Of a DNA stretch of 64,000 bases, positions 1 to 13,157 are shown one piece after another; within the stretch, counting starts at the first letter, position 1; every line of letters starts with the position of its first letter. Below the pieces are notes generated by a model. That model was not told where the DNA came from. It worked only from the letters and a program-made list of their open reading frames with translations, and ran no database searches. The DNA is taken from positions 62,001-126,000 of the forward strand of contig WAID01000012.1 in the NCBI GenBank assembly GCA_016584495.1, written 5' to 3'. The translations under genes and the position numbers were made by a program. Origin of the DNA: Celoporthe dispersa. Lineage: Eukaryota > Ascomycota > Sordariomycetes > Diaporthales > Cryphonectriaceae.

Positions 1-2079
1 AGTTAGTGAGTCAGTAATTGGCTAACTCAATGGGGCCTAGATCTGCCTGACCTATTAAAGGCGGCCTGTTCCGCCCTCGGGCATTCAATACGAGGCTGGT
101 CGCTGAGTTGGTATCTGGGTTAGGACTAGCGCCGTTTGTCTTTCAGGTGTATTGCAGAGCCTATGGCGCTTAGCAATAGTTACTCAATCCATCGGCCTTT
201 CTACCATTTGCAATACCTCCTAGTGTGCTTTCTGTAGGCGACGTACGATGCTTTCAATTGTCTGCAAGTATTATTTAAATCACACCTTCTCTAAACTCTT
301 CACCGAGAAGCTCAAAACTGAGAGTCATAATCACTTGCAGTGCAAACGGGCTTCTCGAGGACCCATCGGCTGCTGAACACGCCAGGATGACGGAAATATT
401 TCTGTCTTCCCCCTTGGCGACCTGTGGGAAGATAGTTAGAAGTGTAAATCTGTAGAGCACAGAACGTATAACATGCGTGATGCTGTGCTAGTTGCAAGAC
501 GAACACGTCTGTATTAGCCAATAGAGGCGTCCGTGCCATCGGCTTCCTCAGTTTTCTCATACCACGGATTAGAATATCCAGAAGAGTGAAGAATATTGAC
601 GTTTTGAATCCGAGACTGTTAATAAATGTGGATCGGGCATAATGCGGCAGCGAGGTAGAAAGCTCTCAAGTGTTGGTCGTAAGTGTATGTTACCTTCCCA
701 ACCCAAAAGTGACAGTCCGAAAATGCTTATCTCTGTTTAATAGAAGAAATCACCGCCCTCGACCAACAGCAGAAATTATACTAACCATGTTTAGCTGCCC
801 ATTCAAATAATAGCAGGCGGACAAAAGATGATAATAGTAGGACCAGCATACCGCTAAACGGACAGCGGAACATGATGGCAGCAACTTAATAATTGAAATG
901 TTCTTACACTATATCTAACCTTATGAGTTTACCGATCAAAATTCAAACGATTTAAACACCAGCTCTTTCACGGTCTTTCTCGTCAAACCAGCGCCAGTCG
1001 GTATGACCCAGCTCCCACGAGGTGTCCGGGTTTTCTTCAATATCCTGGCCAAAACGTTCAAGCTTAACTCCAACATCAGCCCCGAAGACACCAATTCGCA
1101 TATATGATCGCTGCTTGCAAGTTATGATACTACGCAGAAGCAAGCCCGCGATACGTAGTTCTTCCCGCATTATTATTAATGCGAAGCAAAACAATTCCTC
1201 ACTCTTTAAAAAATTGTAGCTAATCAGAGAAAACGTTGATTTATCCATATCGTCGCAATAAATTTCGGCCTTAGCAATAGAATATCTTAAGCAATGGTAT
1301 AGGAACTGGGAACTATTTCAATCAAAATACTGCACTTGTAACTATTCCTATATATTAGCTACTAATATGCTCCAAATTCACTCTCAATATCATTGCGTAG
1401 TACTAATTCTAATCACTAATACTACTTGATTATAGGACCCAAGTTATCTCTATGTTGATACTCGCCCAGCTTCATAATGGAGCACGGAATACTGCAGGCC
1501 GCGATATCTTCTTCCAAGCTCTTTTCAGCTAGAGAAGCTCAACATCCAAGCGTCTTCTCCACAGACTAGCAATAAAATAATCGTTATCATGCTTTGAAAT
1601 TCCTTTTTAGCAAATTCGGAAATTGTGATGAGTTTGTCGCTTAGCTACCTTAACCGTCAACGGAGGTACTCCTGAAGCACCCTCCGCCACAGCGCAAGAT
1701 CTCAATATCCATCTATATTTTGGAAACTTCTGTATCACCGCTCTTTCCAGCTATCTTCCCCTTGAGCTAATCGGTATCAGCTTCTCAAATGTTGAAATTC
1801 AGTATTGACTCGCCTACGTTGCCGTTCATAAGCCTTTTGGGGGATCCCATCTGAGAACCGCTCACAGGCCTGGAGCTCTTTGCAACTATTTTGAGGTCTC
1901 ATCAGTCAATACTATTTTCTTTGTAAAAAAAAAAAAAGTATAAAATATAATTTCTAGTGAAGAAGGAGAATTAGAAGTATATAATTACTACCCCAGAATC
2001 CCATCTTGAAAGGGCAACAAACCACCAATAACTCCACCTCCAACCTAACTGCATGCCATCAAACGCCGTCATCTTCAGT
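1..2079. other. Gene-poor, AT-rich flank
   Basis: No convincing gene is visible. The region is AT-rich with a short A-run near 1925-1938. A minus-strand frame at 952-1248 (98 codons) has a protein-like stretch near its end, but I do not recognise it and find no flanking exon; at most it is a remnant. The last part, about 1950-2079, is the presumed 3' untranslated region of the pectinesterase gene. Confidence 0.5.
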
Positions 2080-5000
2080 TTACGCAGCACTACACACAGC
2101 CGCCCCCGCCTTCGTCTTCGTAGCTACCACACTAGTCACCGTAGTCTTCGCCGTCACGGTCTTTGTCTTGGTAACCGTAGACTGCTGCGTCACCGTGACG
2201 CTCGGCTTCAGCGTTGTTGTCGTCGTCTTCCACACTGTGCTTGTCGGCGTCGCCAGCGTCACGGTCGTCTTGATTGTAGTGTCGGCGCTCTTGACCACGG
2301 TGACCGTCTGCGCGGGCAGCGTGGTGGTGGTCTTAGCGTCAACGGTCTGAACACTGGTGGTGGTGACTCCCGGAGCAGTGACGGTGGTCTCGGCCGTCGC
2401 GGTGCCGAGGGAGGTGGTGTAGACCGTGATAGTGGACGCTTTCAGGGTAGTGGCCTTGCCGGTGGATTTGGTGGTGACAAGGGTGGTGGTCGTGGTGGCG
2501 CCCGAGATGGTTGTGCCGACGGTCTTGAGGACAACGGAGATGGTGGTGTCCGTGACGGTCACGGGCTTGAGCGTGGTGGTCTTGCCGGTGGACTTGGTGG
2601 TGATGAGTGTGGTGGTGGTGCTACCGCCAGGGATGGTCGTCGTGGCTGTGGCAGTGAAGGTTGTGGTGTAGGAGATGACGGTCACGGTGGTGGTGGGGAC
2701 CCCCTTGGACGCGGATGCCGACGAGGTGGACGAGGTGGCCCTGGCCTCGAGGAGAGGGCTGTTGACGGCGCGACCGAAGAGGGCGCTGCGCTTGGCCTTG
2801 GCCTTGCTCGGGATGCATGACAGGGTTGTGGTGGACTTGGCAGTGGAGGTGGTCGTCGTAGTGATGGACACGGTGGTGGTCTTGGCCTTGGCCGTCGTAG
2901 TTGTTGTGCCTCCGGTCCCGACGGTGACCGTGGTTGAGCTGGTGACCTTCTTCGTGGCTGGGGTGACAGTGGAAGTCACAGTGGTTATGGTGCCATCAGA
3001 CACGGTGACACTCGAAGCTTTTGGAGTGGATGTCACCGTGCTGGTAACCGTGGTAGCTGACTTGACAGTCGTTGCCTTGGCCGTGGTGGTCACGATGGAG
3101 GTCGTTGTGGTGGTAGACTTGACGATCGATGTGATGGTGGCCATATTCGGGGTGATAGTCGTACCAACATCCACCAAAACAGTGGACACGGTCGTGACCA
3201 GCTTGCCTGGCTCCGAGCTCGTGGTAGTCACAGTGCTCGTCGACTTCTCAGTCTCTGTATTGGTGGTCGGAGCCGGCGTGATGGTAGTGCCAACGCTCAG
3301 TGTGGTCGTGCTGGCCTGCGTCACGGTTACAGGCAGCGCGGTCGTGGTGACCTTCAAAGAAGTGCGAACAGTTGAGACCACAGTGGCCGTCACCGTTGCA
3401 GTTGCAGTCGAGAGCGAGGAACTTGGAATAACCGTGGCATCCGCTGCCGTGAACGGAACGGCGCTCACCAGTGTCATATTGATCCAGGAGGTCGATGCGA
3501 AGAAGTTGGCGAGCTCAAACTGCGCGGCTTGGTCGGCCGTCAGTTGGGTAGAGAAGGACGCACGACCGGAGGTGGAGGCACCAGGGCCGTAGTTGGCGAG
3601 CTCGCCAAATATGACGCCGCTGGTGCGAGGATCGCTGCTCGACCATGCGTTCCAGCCAGCGGCCTCGACACAAGAGCCCAGGTAGCTCTCAATAAAGGCG
3701 ACGCGGGCATACGCATTCCACGGTCGGCCCAGCGAGATCTGCGAGAACGAGGCTCCCGCTGCCGGGGTCACAGTGCATTGGTCAAAAACAAAGCCGGCGG
3801 CCGTCGTGTTGTCGGTCCGCTTGTCTGCCGTCAGGGAAACCTTGTCCTCGTTGGGCGAGATGGTCGAGTTGAGGAAGTAGGCCGCGCCCGAGCCCCAGAT
3901 CATGTCGACGTTGCCTTCAACATACGTGTTGTACGCAAAGAGGTAGCCATTGATCAGCAGCGCGTCCTGGTTTCCGTACACCTGGCAGCCGTAGAGGCCA
4001 GCGTACTTGCTGCTCTTGACGCCGAGCCCGAGGCTGGCATAGCTGTAGCACCATGTTAGACTATCATCTTGGAAGGGCGCCGGGGGGGTGGGGGTGGGGG
4101 TGAAAAGACTCATGCACTTACTCTTCCGTCGTTCCAAAAGTGTTCCTGAAATTGATGTTGACGGCCTGGAAGTAGTTACCCGTCGCATAAACCGTAGCGG
4201 AATCAGAGTTGGACGCATCGGATCCCGTATCGATGCCGTCACCAAAGCTGATCGTAACCTGGTTCTGGGTGTAGTCACCGCTGGCCTCCGAGTATCCCAA
4301 GAAGATGGTCGTCCCGGACTTGCTGAGAATCAGCTGCTCCTCATAGACGCCAGGGTAGATGAAGACGGTGGCGGTCTTCGTGCTTGACGTGGGGAGCGCG
4401 TCGAGTGCAGACTGCACTGTATCGTAGGTCGTCACACCATCAATCGCCGTCTTGGACACAATGAACGCTCAGCCGGGGGCACAGTGCCATCGTAGGGACC
4501 AGCCGGGGTGACAGCAGCCGCCGGCGCCGGCGAGGGCGTCACGATCGTGTCCCAGTACGTCATGTCGATCCAGTCGGTGCTGCCCATGACGGTTGCCAGC
4601 GGGTACGTGTCGCTCGTCAGCAGGGTGCAGTTCTGCCACGCAACGCGGGCCGCGGTGTTGTTCTCCCAGTTTCCAGGGCCGGCGTTGTTGTACTCGGCGA
4701 AGGTGATGTGGTCTGTGTTGGGAGAGCTGGTGCCCCAGATCTTCCACCCCGACGGCGCGATGATCGAGTCCAGGTAGCTGTTCTTGACAACAACCAGGGC
4801 GTAGCTACTGTAAGGGCGGCCGAGGTAGACCGCCTGAGTCAGGTCCACCGTGGCGTCTGGTGCCGCGGTGAAGAGACACTGGTCAAAGATGTATCCGCCA
4901 ATGGCCGACGACGACGCGCGGCTCTGGGCCGTGATGGCGGACCCGGACCGCTTGGCACCGATGGTGCAGCCCTTGAAGTAAGCCTTGCTGTAGCCCCAGA

Positions 5001-8000
5001 TGAAGTCGATGGCGCCCTCGATGTAGCAGCTCTCGTAGTACTGGTAGCCCGCCTTGTTGCCGGTGAGCAGGGTATCCTGCCAGCCGATGAAAGAGCAGCC
5101 GTAGAAGCCGATCTGGTCGCCGTAAATGCTGCTCGCCAGGGTGACAAAGCTCGACTGGCTGCCGTCGAGATTGGCCGAGTTCTCGATGTTGACGTTGTAG
5201 AAGGCGATCTTAGTGCTAGCCGTCGACACTGTTGCTGTCTCTGCGTCAGAGTGGCCGGTGGGCAGCGGGCTGACTGATAGACCGTGGGCGTAGGTGATGG
5301 TCACGGTGTTGTCCGCGTACGACGACCCTGGGCTGGCCGTGGTGTAGCCGATGATCATGACAGGGCCGTTGCGATCTATGGCGGGCACCTGCTCAGTGTA
5401 TGTACCAGGGTACATGAAGATAATCTGTGTGGTCGAATCGTCCGGCAGGCTGGCTAACGCATCTGTCAGGTTGCTGTATGAGCCCGCCTCGATGCCGCCA
5501 GCGGAAACCAGCACTGCGCCGGCCGGCGGCTTGGTACCATCGGTAGGGTGAGCCCAGGTGGCTGTTCCTGACGTGGTGGGACTGGTAGTCGTGGTTGTGG
5601 CCGACGCCCCAAGGGGATAGCTCGGCACGTAGTTGTATGCCGTCGAGTCAAGCCAGGAGGTACTCCCAAGGAACGACTCCAGCGTGTACGCCTGGGCGGC
5701 AGAATCGGTCAGGTTGGTGGCGAAGGAAGCCCGAGAGCTGGACCAGGCACCCGGACCGCTGTTGTTGTACTCGCCAAACAAGACGTAGTCCGTCTGCGGG
5801 CTGCTCGTCGACCACGCGCGCCAGCCAGCCGCGGCGATGTGCTTGTCCAGGTACGAGTTCTTGTACACGACGATGGCATACTCGGACCACGGGCGGCCGA
5901 GGTAGGTGGTGCCGGTGGTGCTGCCGTAGGAGCTGGTATAGGTGACATAGCACGAGTCAAAGACGTAGCCGCCCGCCCAGCTAGAGCTGGGCCGGTTCTG
6001 TGCGGTTATGCATGCTCCGGCGGTATTGGAGGCGATGTAGCACTGGTGGAAGTACGCCTTGCTGTAGCCCCAGATGAAGTCGATGCTGCCTTCGATGTAG
6101 CAGTTGCTGAAGACCTGGACTCCCTGGTTGGCCAGCAGGGTGTCCTGGTAGCCCTTGAAGGAGCAACCATAGGCAGCCATATTGGTGCCGTAAAAGTCCG
6201 CCGCGAGGGCTGCCGTGCTTGATGCCGGCGCGAAGGTGTTGACGAAGTCAATGTTGTAGAGAGCCAGCCCGGACCCGTCGGTCCTCTTCCAGTTGATGAC
6301 GGGGGTGATCTCGTCGGAGTTCGCGCTGGTCGAGACGCCCATGGAGAACTGGATGGTAACCTGATTCTGGGTAAAGTCGTTCGGGAAGTCCGTCTCGCCG
6401 ACCAGAGTAACCTTGCCCAGCCCGGTCCGGTTGACCCAGACCTGCTCCGTGTAGGTGCCCGCCAGGATGGAGATCGTGTAGGGCTTGCCGTCTGCTGGTA
6501 GAGCGGCCACCGCGGACATGACGCTGCCGTATTGGCTCCCGGTGGGTGTCGGCGCCACGGTGTACACGGCGGTGGTCGCGACTGTCGCGGTGGAGCTTGC
6601 TGAGCTGGTGGTAGAGCTGGCTACCGACGACGTGGAGGACGAGGACGAAGCAGCCGTGGTTCCGTACACGGAGTCCGGGAAACCGCTGAACGGGGCAATG
6701 GCAGTAGTATCCAGCCAGCTCGCGTCTCCCAGGACGCTGGCCACGGTGTAAGCAGAGCTGCCGGACAGGATCTGCGCGTATGGGCTGCGCGAGCTGGTGA
6801 CGGCTCCCGGGCCAGTGTTGTTGGCCTCGACAAAGGTGATGTTCACCGATGAGGAGGTCACCTTCCAGCCCGCTGGCATGATGTGCGCATCCAGATAGGA
6901 GTTGATGTAGACAACACGCGACGAGGTGGTGGACGAGGTGGTGGAGTAGTCTCTGCCCAGGTATGTGGAGCTCTTGGCAACGCTGCTGCTGGAGGGAACA
7001 ATGGCGCAAGAGTCGAAGACCTGGATCGAGGGACCGTAGGAGCTCTGATAATCCTGGGCCGCAATGCTCTGCCCGGTCGTCGTACCGGTTGTGACAATCT
7101 TGGAGTTGTAAAAGTAAGCACCGCCTTGGCCCCAGATGAAATCGGTCGTGCCCTGGATGAGCGATCCGGCGAAGTAGAAAGCGCCGTAGTTGAGCAGCAG
7201 GGCACCCTGGCTCGAGATGATGCTGCAGCCATAGAACCCAGTCTTCTGTGCCTTGGCCACGAAGGCCACGGCGATCTGGTTCGGCGTGCTTGCATACGTG
7301 TTGACAAAGTTGATGTTGTAGAAAGACAGGCTCTTGGCATTGTACTGGGTGGACTGGAAAGCTGCGGTGGCTGCCGAGCCTCCTGCGCTAGACGCCACAG
7401 CCCCCGAGGTCTGAATTGTGACCAAGTTCGCGCTGTACGATAACGTGTTGTCCGTCTCGCCTCTGAAGACCGTGCTGCCGACTCTCGAGATGGTAATCTT
7501 CTCTGTGTATGTGCCAGCCAGGATGTACACGTACTGTGTGCTAGAATCAGAGGGCAGGTCCAGCACGGCAGCAGCGACGCTGGTATAGTTGGCGCACGAT
7601 CCCGCAGGGCCTACGGTCTTGGCTGTCGAGGGGACAGACGTTGGCAAGACGCAGCCTGCAGATGTCGCCGATGAGGAGGGTGTCGAAGAGACCGCCGAGC
7701 TGAGAGTCGTCGAGGAGACCGCCGAGCTGGGGGTCGTTGAGGAGATCGCCGAGCTGAGAGTCGTCGAGGAGGCTGATGACAGGAGACCAGGGCTAGCCGA
7801 GCTAGAGGCTTGGGAAGACGATGCTGATGATGATGATGATGACGATGACGAAGACGACGACGCCAGAGACGTTGTAGATGAAGCTGGTGCAGCTGATGAT
7901 GCCAACGCATCCTGAGCCGCATCCGCGGCCTGTATACGAGCCAGCACATCCCTGTCAATCCACGAGGTTGACGCTGTGGCTACGCTAGGATACTGGTTCA

Positions 8001-9232
8001 CGAAGAAGCTCGGAATCTCGTATATGCTCATCTGCGAGGCCTGCGTTACGTATGTGACATAACGCGCCCGGGCAGCTGCATTGTTGATGTAGCTGCCGGC
8101 ACCTGAGGTGAGAAACTCAAAGTATGCGTTGACGGGCGACTGTGTCTTGCTGTCGACCGAGGCACCGGAAGCCGCTATGAAGTTTCCCATCGTGGAGTTC
8201 CGGTAGATAGCGACAGAGCCGTTTTGATTCGCAGCAAACAGGTAGAAGGAGTTGGTGTAGCCTGGTTTCTGCACGACGGAGCACGAGTCGAAGACGGTGG
8301 TCGAGTTGTACAAGACCGAATTGTAGGTGTAGCCCTGGGTGTACGTCATCAGACCGCCAGACCTGGTCACGGTGAGCACGGTGTTGTAGATATACAGCGA
8401 AGGGTAGGCATAGACTGCTTTATCCAGCGCCTCCATGTACCCATCGGCAATCAAGGCAGCGGCATTGCCACCTGTGACGGCGCCAGATCCAGCCGTGACA
8501 AACTGGCAGGCGTAGAAGGCATGCTGGAGGCCCTTGATCGACACGGCACCAGCAGAGGAGCCCGAATTAGTGTTGTAGAAGTTGATGTTCCTAAATGTGA
8601 TGCCCTTGGCCGAGGTAGACGAGATGGTCAGGGGAGCGGCCGCACTGTTGGAGATAGTGACCACGTTGTCGGCATAGCTGTTCGAAACACCTGCTTCTCC
8701 GACAATGGTGACTGCAGCCGTGGCGGATATCGTGATGCTCTCGCTGTACGTGCCGGCCTTAACAGTGACGGTCGGATAGCTGTTGCTCTGCGCATACGAG
8801 ATTGCGGAGCCGATGACGCTGAACTGCCCGCTTCCGTCGAGGGCGACAGTGACGATCGAGGGAGATGCTATTGTCATATTGTTAGCGAGGCCCTATCAGC
8901 GGCAATATTTGTATGAGCCTACCTGTTACAGTCGAGGAAAATAGGGACGAGGAGGAGGCCGCACTGGAGGTCGTGGTTGTAGCTTGGGATGTAGACGATG
9001 TTGATGAAGCAATGACCAGAGATGTGGTAGTGCTAGACGTGCTCGAGGCGGTCGACGAGGATGCTAGGGAAGAAGATGGGGAATTAGATGAAGTTACCAG
9101 AGTATCCTAGGCTGCTCCCAAGGCCAATGCTGTCTCTCGACGCGGTCAGGTCTGCTTCGTTGTGGTAGGCTCACCTTGCTGCGCCGTTGCCAGAGCTGGG
9201 AGAAGACCCAGCAGGGTCAACTGCCACTTCAT
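2080..9232 (-). CDS. Secreted five-domain pectin methylesterase-like protein
   Basis: Predicted secreted, cell-wall-active protein of about 2,302 residues. Carbohydrate esterase family 8 removes methyl esters from pectin. Model: exon 9175-9232 encodes a signal peptide (MKWQLTLLGLLPALATAQQ), exon 8923-9063 is Ser/Thr-rich, exon 4122-8867 and exon 2080-4042 carry the rest. Introns are 9064-9174, 8868-8922 and 4043-4121, and phases agree if one base is missing near 4466. Five CE8-like beta-helix units lie at about 8860-7935, 7615-6700, 6545-5640, 5520-4555 and 4480-3480, joined by Ser-rich linkers. Units 3 and 4 keep GTYTEQ, QDTLL, DFIWG and LGRPW/Y. Unit 5 has QDALL, DMIWG and LGRPW. Unit 2 has QGALL (catalytic Asp lost), DFIWG and LGRDY. 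Unit 1 lacks all but GTYSES. The C-terminal 450 residues are Thr/Val-rich repeats. Most fungal pectinesterases have one domain of about 330 residues, so this architecture is unusual. Confidence 0.88.
2455..2622 (-). repeat. 126-bp coding repeat in the Thr-rich tail
   Basis: Two near-identical stretches begin at 2455 and 2581, exactly 126 bp (42 codons) apart, each encoding a TTKSTGK-type motif inside the Thr/Val-rich tail of the pectinesterase gene. Further looser repeats of TVTT and TTITP type occur from 2,100 to 3,430. Such tails in fungal wall proteins are usually heavily O-mannosylated; that is inference here. Confidence 0.7.
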
Positions 9233-12200
9233 GATGTTAGGCAAAGGCTTACTGCCTTGTATCTTGGCTGACAAACACCTAGTGATCCTTCGAGGAGAGC
9301 AGCAACCCGTAGAAGCGTTGCTCCAGAAGATCAGTGGACTGAACGAGGAAGACGCCGTCGATACTCATAACACGCTGGAAATGCTACGCTGCATCGTAGC
9401 GGAGGTCTGCTAAATATAAGTACGAGACCTAGTCTACGATGTACATAGTCTTCGATAGTAGAGTCGATCTAAATTTTGATCCTTGTCCCGTTGACCCATC
9501 ATCGCGGTAAGTTTGGCGGCCTCACCCCTCAAGTTTCGGAAATCTGTATAGTTGTCATGCAGCCTCGGTTCATCCCGACCTAGCTACATGCTTTGCCCAG
9601 CTGTAGTCACATCCATGAAGAGATGTAGTCTAGCTCTCAGCGGCTGCGCGCTTGCGGGCACAGATGTCGTTTTGAGAATAAAGTCATCTTGGCAAACTGA
9701 TAAAGCTAATAATTATTTTCTAGGTGGACAATGCTTAGGCTGCCATATCATTGTCGATAAGGAAGGGAAAAAAAAAGAAAAAAAATAGACAAAGCTCGCT
9801 CCCGGGTAGTGGACCAATTGCAGGTCATTATAGGTCAAAGAAAGATGGATCTTCCAGCGCTGCATTACTGTCTAAATTTTTCGAACCGAGGCAGAGGCGT
9901 GAAGATATGCAGCCGGGCCTCATCTAGAAACCCCATAATGGGCTAGAACGCCTGGTGGTTCGACTGTTCATGTCCTGATTGGATCATGTCGGATACCGCC
10001 AACAATCGGCTAAGCAATAGTATATATTTAAGTTTAAAAATTAACATTTCCCCACCAATGATTCCTCGCCAAACTTGAGAAAACAGCTGCACACATACAC
10101 CTGTCACGGGAGGAATGTGAAGAACGCACCTTGCTCAGTTTCCACCACAGACTAGCACTCGATACACCCGAATTCTATTTCATTGTATTTTTTGGAAACA
10201 ATTTCTGTACCCTGTATAGACTAAGAGACAAAGACTGACTTACAAGCTAAGAACAAACATTTTGTTCCACAATTTTAAACAAAGCCACGTGCTATGTAAT
10301 AACTAAAATAGACCTTCCGACTCGGCCGAGAAAACCCTTTGGAGCGTGGGCGAGTTCTTAGCAATACATGCTATCCATACTAATGTACTCCGCCGGATTA
10401 ACATAGTATGGAGTGAAAATTATGCGTGGGTCGAGCTGATCGGAATACGGGTAGTTCCAGCCTCGCCGCCCCATATTAGCTAACCCTGTCTATATCGAGA
10501 CCGAGCAAACTAGCTCCTGAAAAGGCATAGTAGCCTTGAAAGATACTTCGATCGGAGAAGTCCGCGATATGCTGAATCAGACTTAAGGCGAATCAATGCT
10601 GACACCCTGACTCGGTCTTTTCTGCTTCTACATGCTCGACAGAATCTCGGTATTCCCAGAAAAGAGGAATCAGGCAGTTCTTGCTACGAGGTCTGCGCAT
10701 GGAATTAGGCTGTGGATGTCCCGAAAATGACTGGACTAAGTAGTGAAAGCTTTTGTCCCCTCAGAGCTCCAGATAGATTTCAGCGGGGAATCAGTTCATA
10801 CGATGCTCTCTTTCTAGAAATAGCGTCGTGAACGTCGTGCGGGATATCAGGTTTAATCCCTCATATTAAGCTAAGCTGCAGTCAATCAATCTTGCAATAG
10901 TAATTGTTTGATCAGGTGAGACGCTGTTCACGCTTGTCAAATAATTATGCTGCGTTGTTGTCTATCGCACACTGCGACTAGCACAACGCCGCAGTGCCAG
11001 CTCTCTCAGTTGTGCGGCTAGGGGCGTTCAAGGCCGTAGTCTCTATCTGACCTCGGCTACAATGCGACACGAAGTGACTGTGGAAGACTAAAAAGATTCT
11101 CAAATTCACCTTTGCGATATTTAACGATCATGTCCCCAACTGACAGAATATACTCAAGGAGATTGAAGCTGATGTCAAAATACCAAGTCTCTTCAACGGC
11201 GAGAGACATTAAGGGAGACATTATGGAGTGTGAAAAAGTACTTGAGAAGTTGCTTTCGAGATCGAATGGTAAAAGAAATCTTTAGGTATAATGGTCAAAA
11301 TCAGCTCTCATGCTAGGAATATAGCGGGCTCATAGACATACTAGATTTTGAGAAACACACCCAGAAGTCAGTGAAACTACAGACGGTAGGATGCGCAACA
11401 TTCCTATTGCAGACTCCGAGCATCCTGAAGTAAGCATTTGACAGGGCCAGGAATTTGCCTCCGTTCGCCATGGTTCGAGGCACTGCTATCAGGCAAGACT
11501 TTGAGTATACAGGTGAGGAGATGTCTGGCCGCTAACACAATACACTGCTAGGGTGTAAGCACGTTTTCCGATATGTGAATGGTCTAAGATGAGTATACCT
11601 AGAAAACATAATGATTCAAAGTTGCGGCAGTCTACGTTAAAGGAATTAAGTGATCGAATTCAATCCAAAGGTTTCTTAAAGATCCGAGGCGAGACTGGCT
11701 ATCTGAGCTAGCTTTGTCGAAAATAATTGGGCCAGCTCTCCTCCTGCCGAGGAAGCAGCTAAGAGCTTTTATCTTGAGATGTTGATAATGACAAGGGTTT
11801 GCGACGGCACTCACAGGTAAGCACTTCGGCTAGCAGCCGAGAGAAAGCTATGTGGATTCTCAAGGCTTCTATTGTTTTAGAATGGTAGCCCAAGACTGGC
11901 AGAAGGCCAGTAATGTCTTCATCTTAACCGAACTCAGCACACCTATAAGAGATAAAATTTCGGTGTAGAATGTAAATCTTCCTCCAAATGGCCCGGCGAC
12001 TTCCATATGGGGGAGGGAGGTCATTATATACCCTGTCCTAATGAAGCCCCTGGCTTAATGGCTTATAGTCGTAGAAGAGCTTGTCCTATCTGCGATTTTT
12101 GACGATATGAGTCTGTTTCCAGCTTGTAATTAACAACTTATATATGTGTGAGTACTATTGCGATGGTCGATACTTTGAAGTATTAAAGTGCTAGACAACA

Positions 12201-12911
12201 CAACCCTTCGCTTGAGCCTATAGGATCTCGACATAGGCCAAAGCTGCCAAGAAGAAGTTCAATAGCTCTAAGCACTCATTCGGATCCAGCTGGCTTTCGG
12301 CCAACGAAGTCGGACACTAGAGCTAGACTAAGCCCCATGATAAGAAGACAATAGATATACCAGATCTAAACTTGAACACCCCGTTCATAGAATGTGTAGA
12401 GCCCACGTGTGGATTTACTTGTCAAAAAGATGGTACATCTAATTCAAACGAGACTTCATCATGTTCATCAAATATATGCCGTAGTCGAGTGAGAGCAACA
12501 TTTCCATTCCGAGTGGCCCATAAAAGGCCAATTCATCACGAATGTCTTGCCGTCGAAATTGAGCAACGCTTCGGAAGCTTCGGGTTGGTCTATATGGTCG
12601 CTAATCACTTTCATGACGAATTAATTGAATGTATGCCCATGTTGAAGATGGGCAACTGGGATTATCTTAGACATCACCAAAGAAAAGAAATGAAAAAGAA
12701 CGGAATTGGGAAACGCCCTTCCAAAGCACTTTTACTTCAGATGGCAGATAGGAACTTCTCCCAAAGTCGTGCATGCATATACATACAGCCAGTGAGTGCC
12801 TTAATGCTCGGCGATCTTGCCCAGGGCTGAGCTAACATCCTTCATTGGTCTCGCCAAAAGACCCAAATCCTGCTAGCCGAAAATAAAGCCAACCCCGAGC
12901 GAGTTGATAGC
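9233..12911. other. AT-rich, gene-poor region
   Basis: The first 200 bp are the presumed promoter of the pectinesterase gene. Beyond about 9,420 the composition becomes AT-rich with stops in all frames. The longest frame, 12372-12830 (+, 152 codons), has low-complexity and unfamiliar content and I do not call it a gene. A/T-rich decay of this kind could reflect repeat-induced point mutation, but this was not measured. Confidence 0.45.
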
Positions 12912-13157
12912 TCAGTCATGCACTTCCGTGTCCTCGTAAATACCCGTCTTTCCGAACTTCCGACATGCGGCGTTCAAGATCCCTAATGCCGATCTAAACT
13001 CGTTGCTCTTCCAGTCGTCTAGCACGTCAAGCTTGATAGATAGGTTATTATAATCTATGAAACGCATATCGACTCCATCTACGGTGGCGGATTTCTCAAC
13101 GTTCTCGATGATCTCAGTTGTCTCAGCCATGAGAAACGCGCCGTCCGTTCAGCAGTG
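12912..13157 (-). pseudogene. HpcH/HpaI aldolase remnant (C-terminal part)
   Basis: The frame encodes the C-terminal piece of an HpcH/HpaI-type aldolase: an ENVEK helix, then TVDGVDMRFIDYNNLSIKL, matching the family pattern of VDGVD, FIGPNDLS and LG, followed by a segment resembling the family's C-terminal helix (FRSALGILNAACRKFGK). Family members are about 250-350 residues; here only about 75 residues remain, an in-frame stop lies just upstream, and no N-terminal barrel can be found in the next 600 bp. The FIG signature reads FID, so a key loop has changed. Best read as a decayed gene. A real terminal exon of an unusual gene is less likely. Confidence 0.6.

Noticed and set aside
952..1248. 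98-codon minus-strand frame with a faintly HET-like end
   Set aside because: Too short and without the HET signature; cannot be supported.
2006..3592. Long plus-strand frames (up to 305 codons) opposite the pectinesterase tail
   Set aside because: They are Val/Gly-rich mirror images of the Thr/Val repeat codons on the minus strand, with no domain and no start context.
12372..12830. 152-codon plus-strand frame
   Set aside because: No recognisable family, AT-rich surroundings and no splice partners; probably chance.
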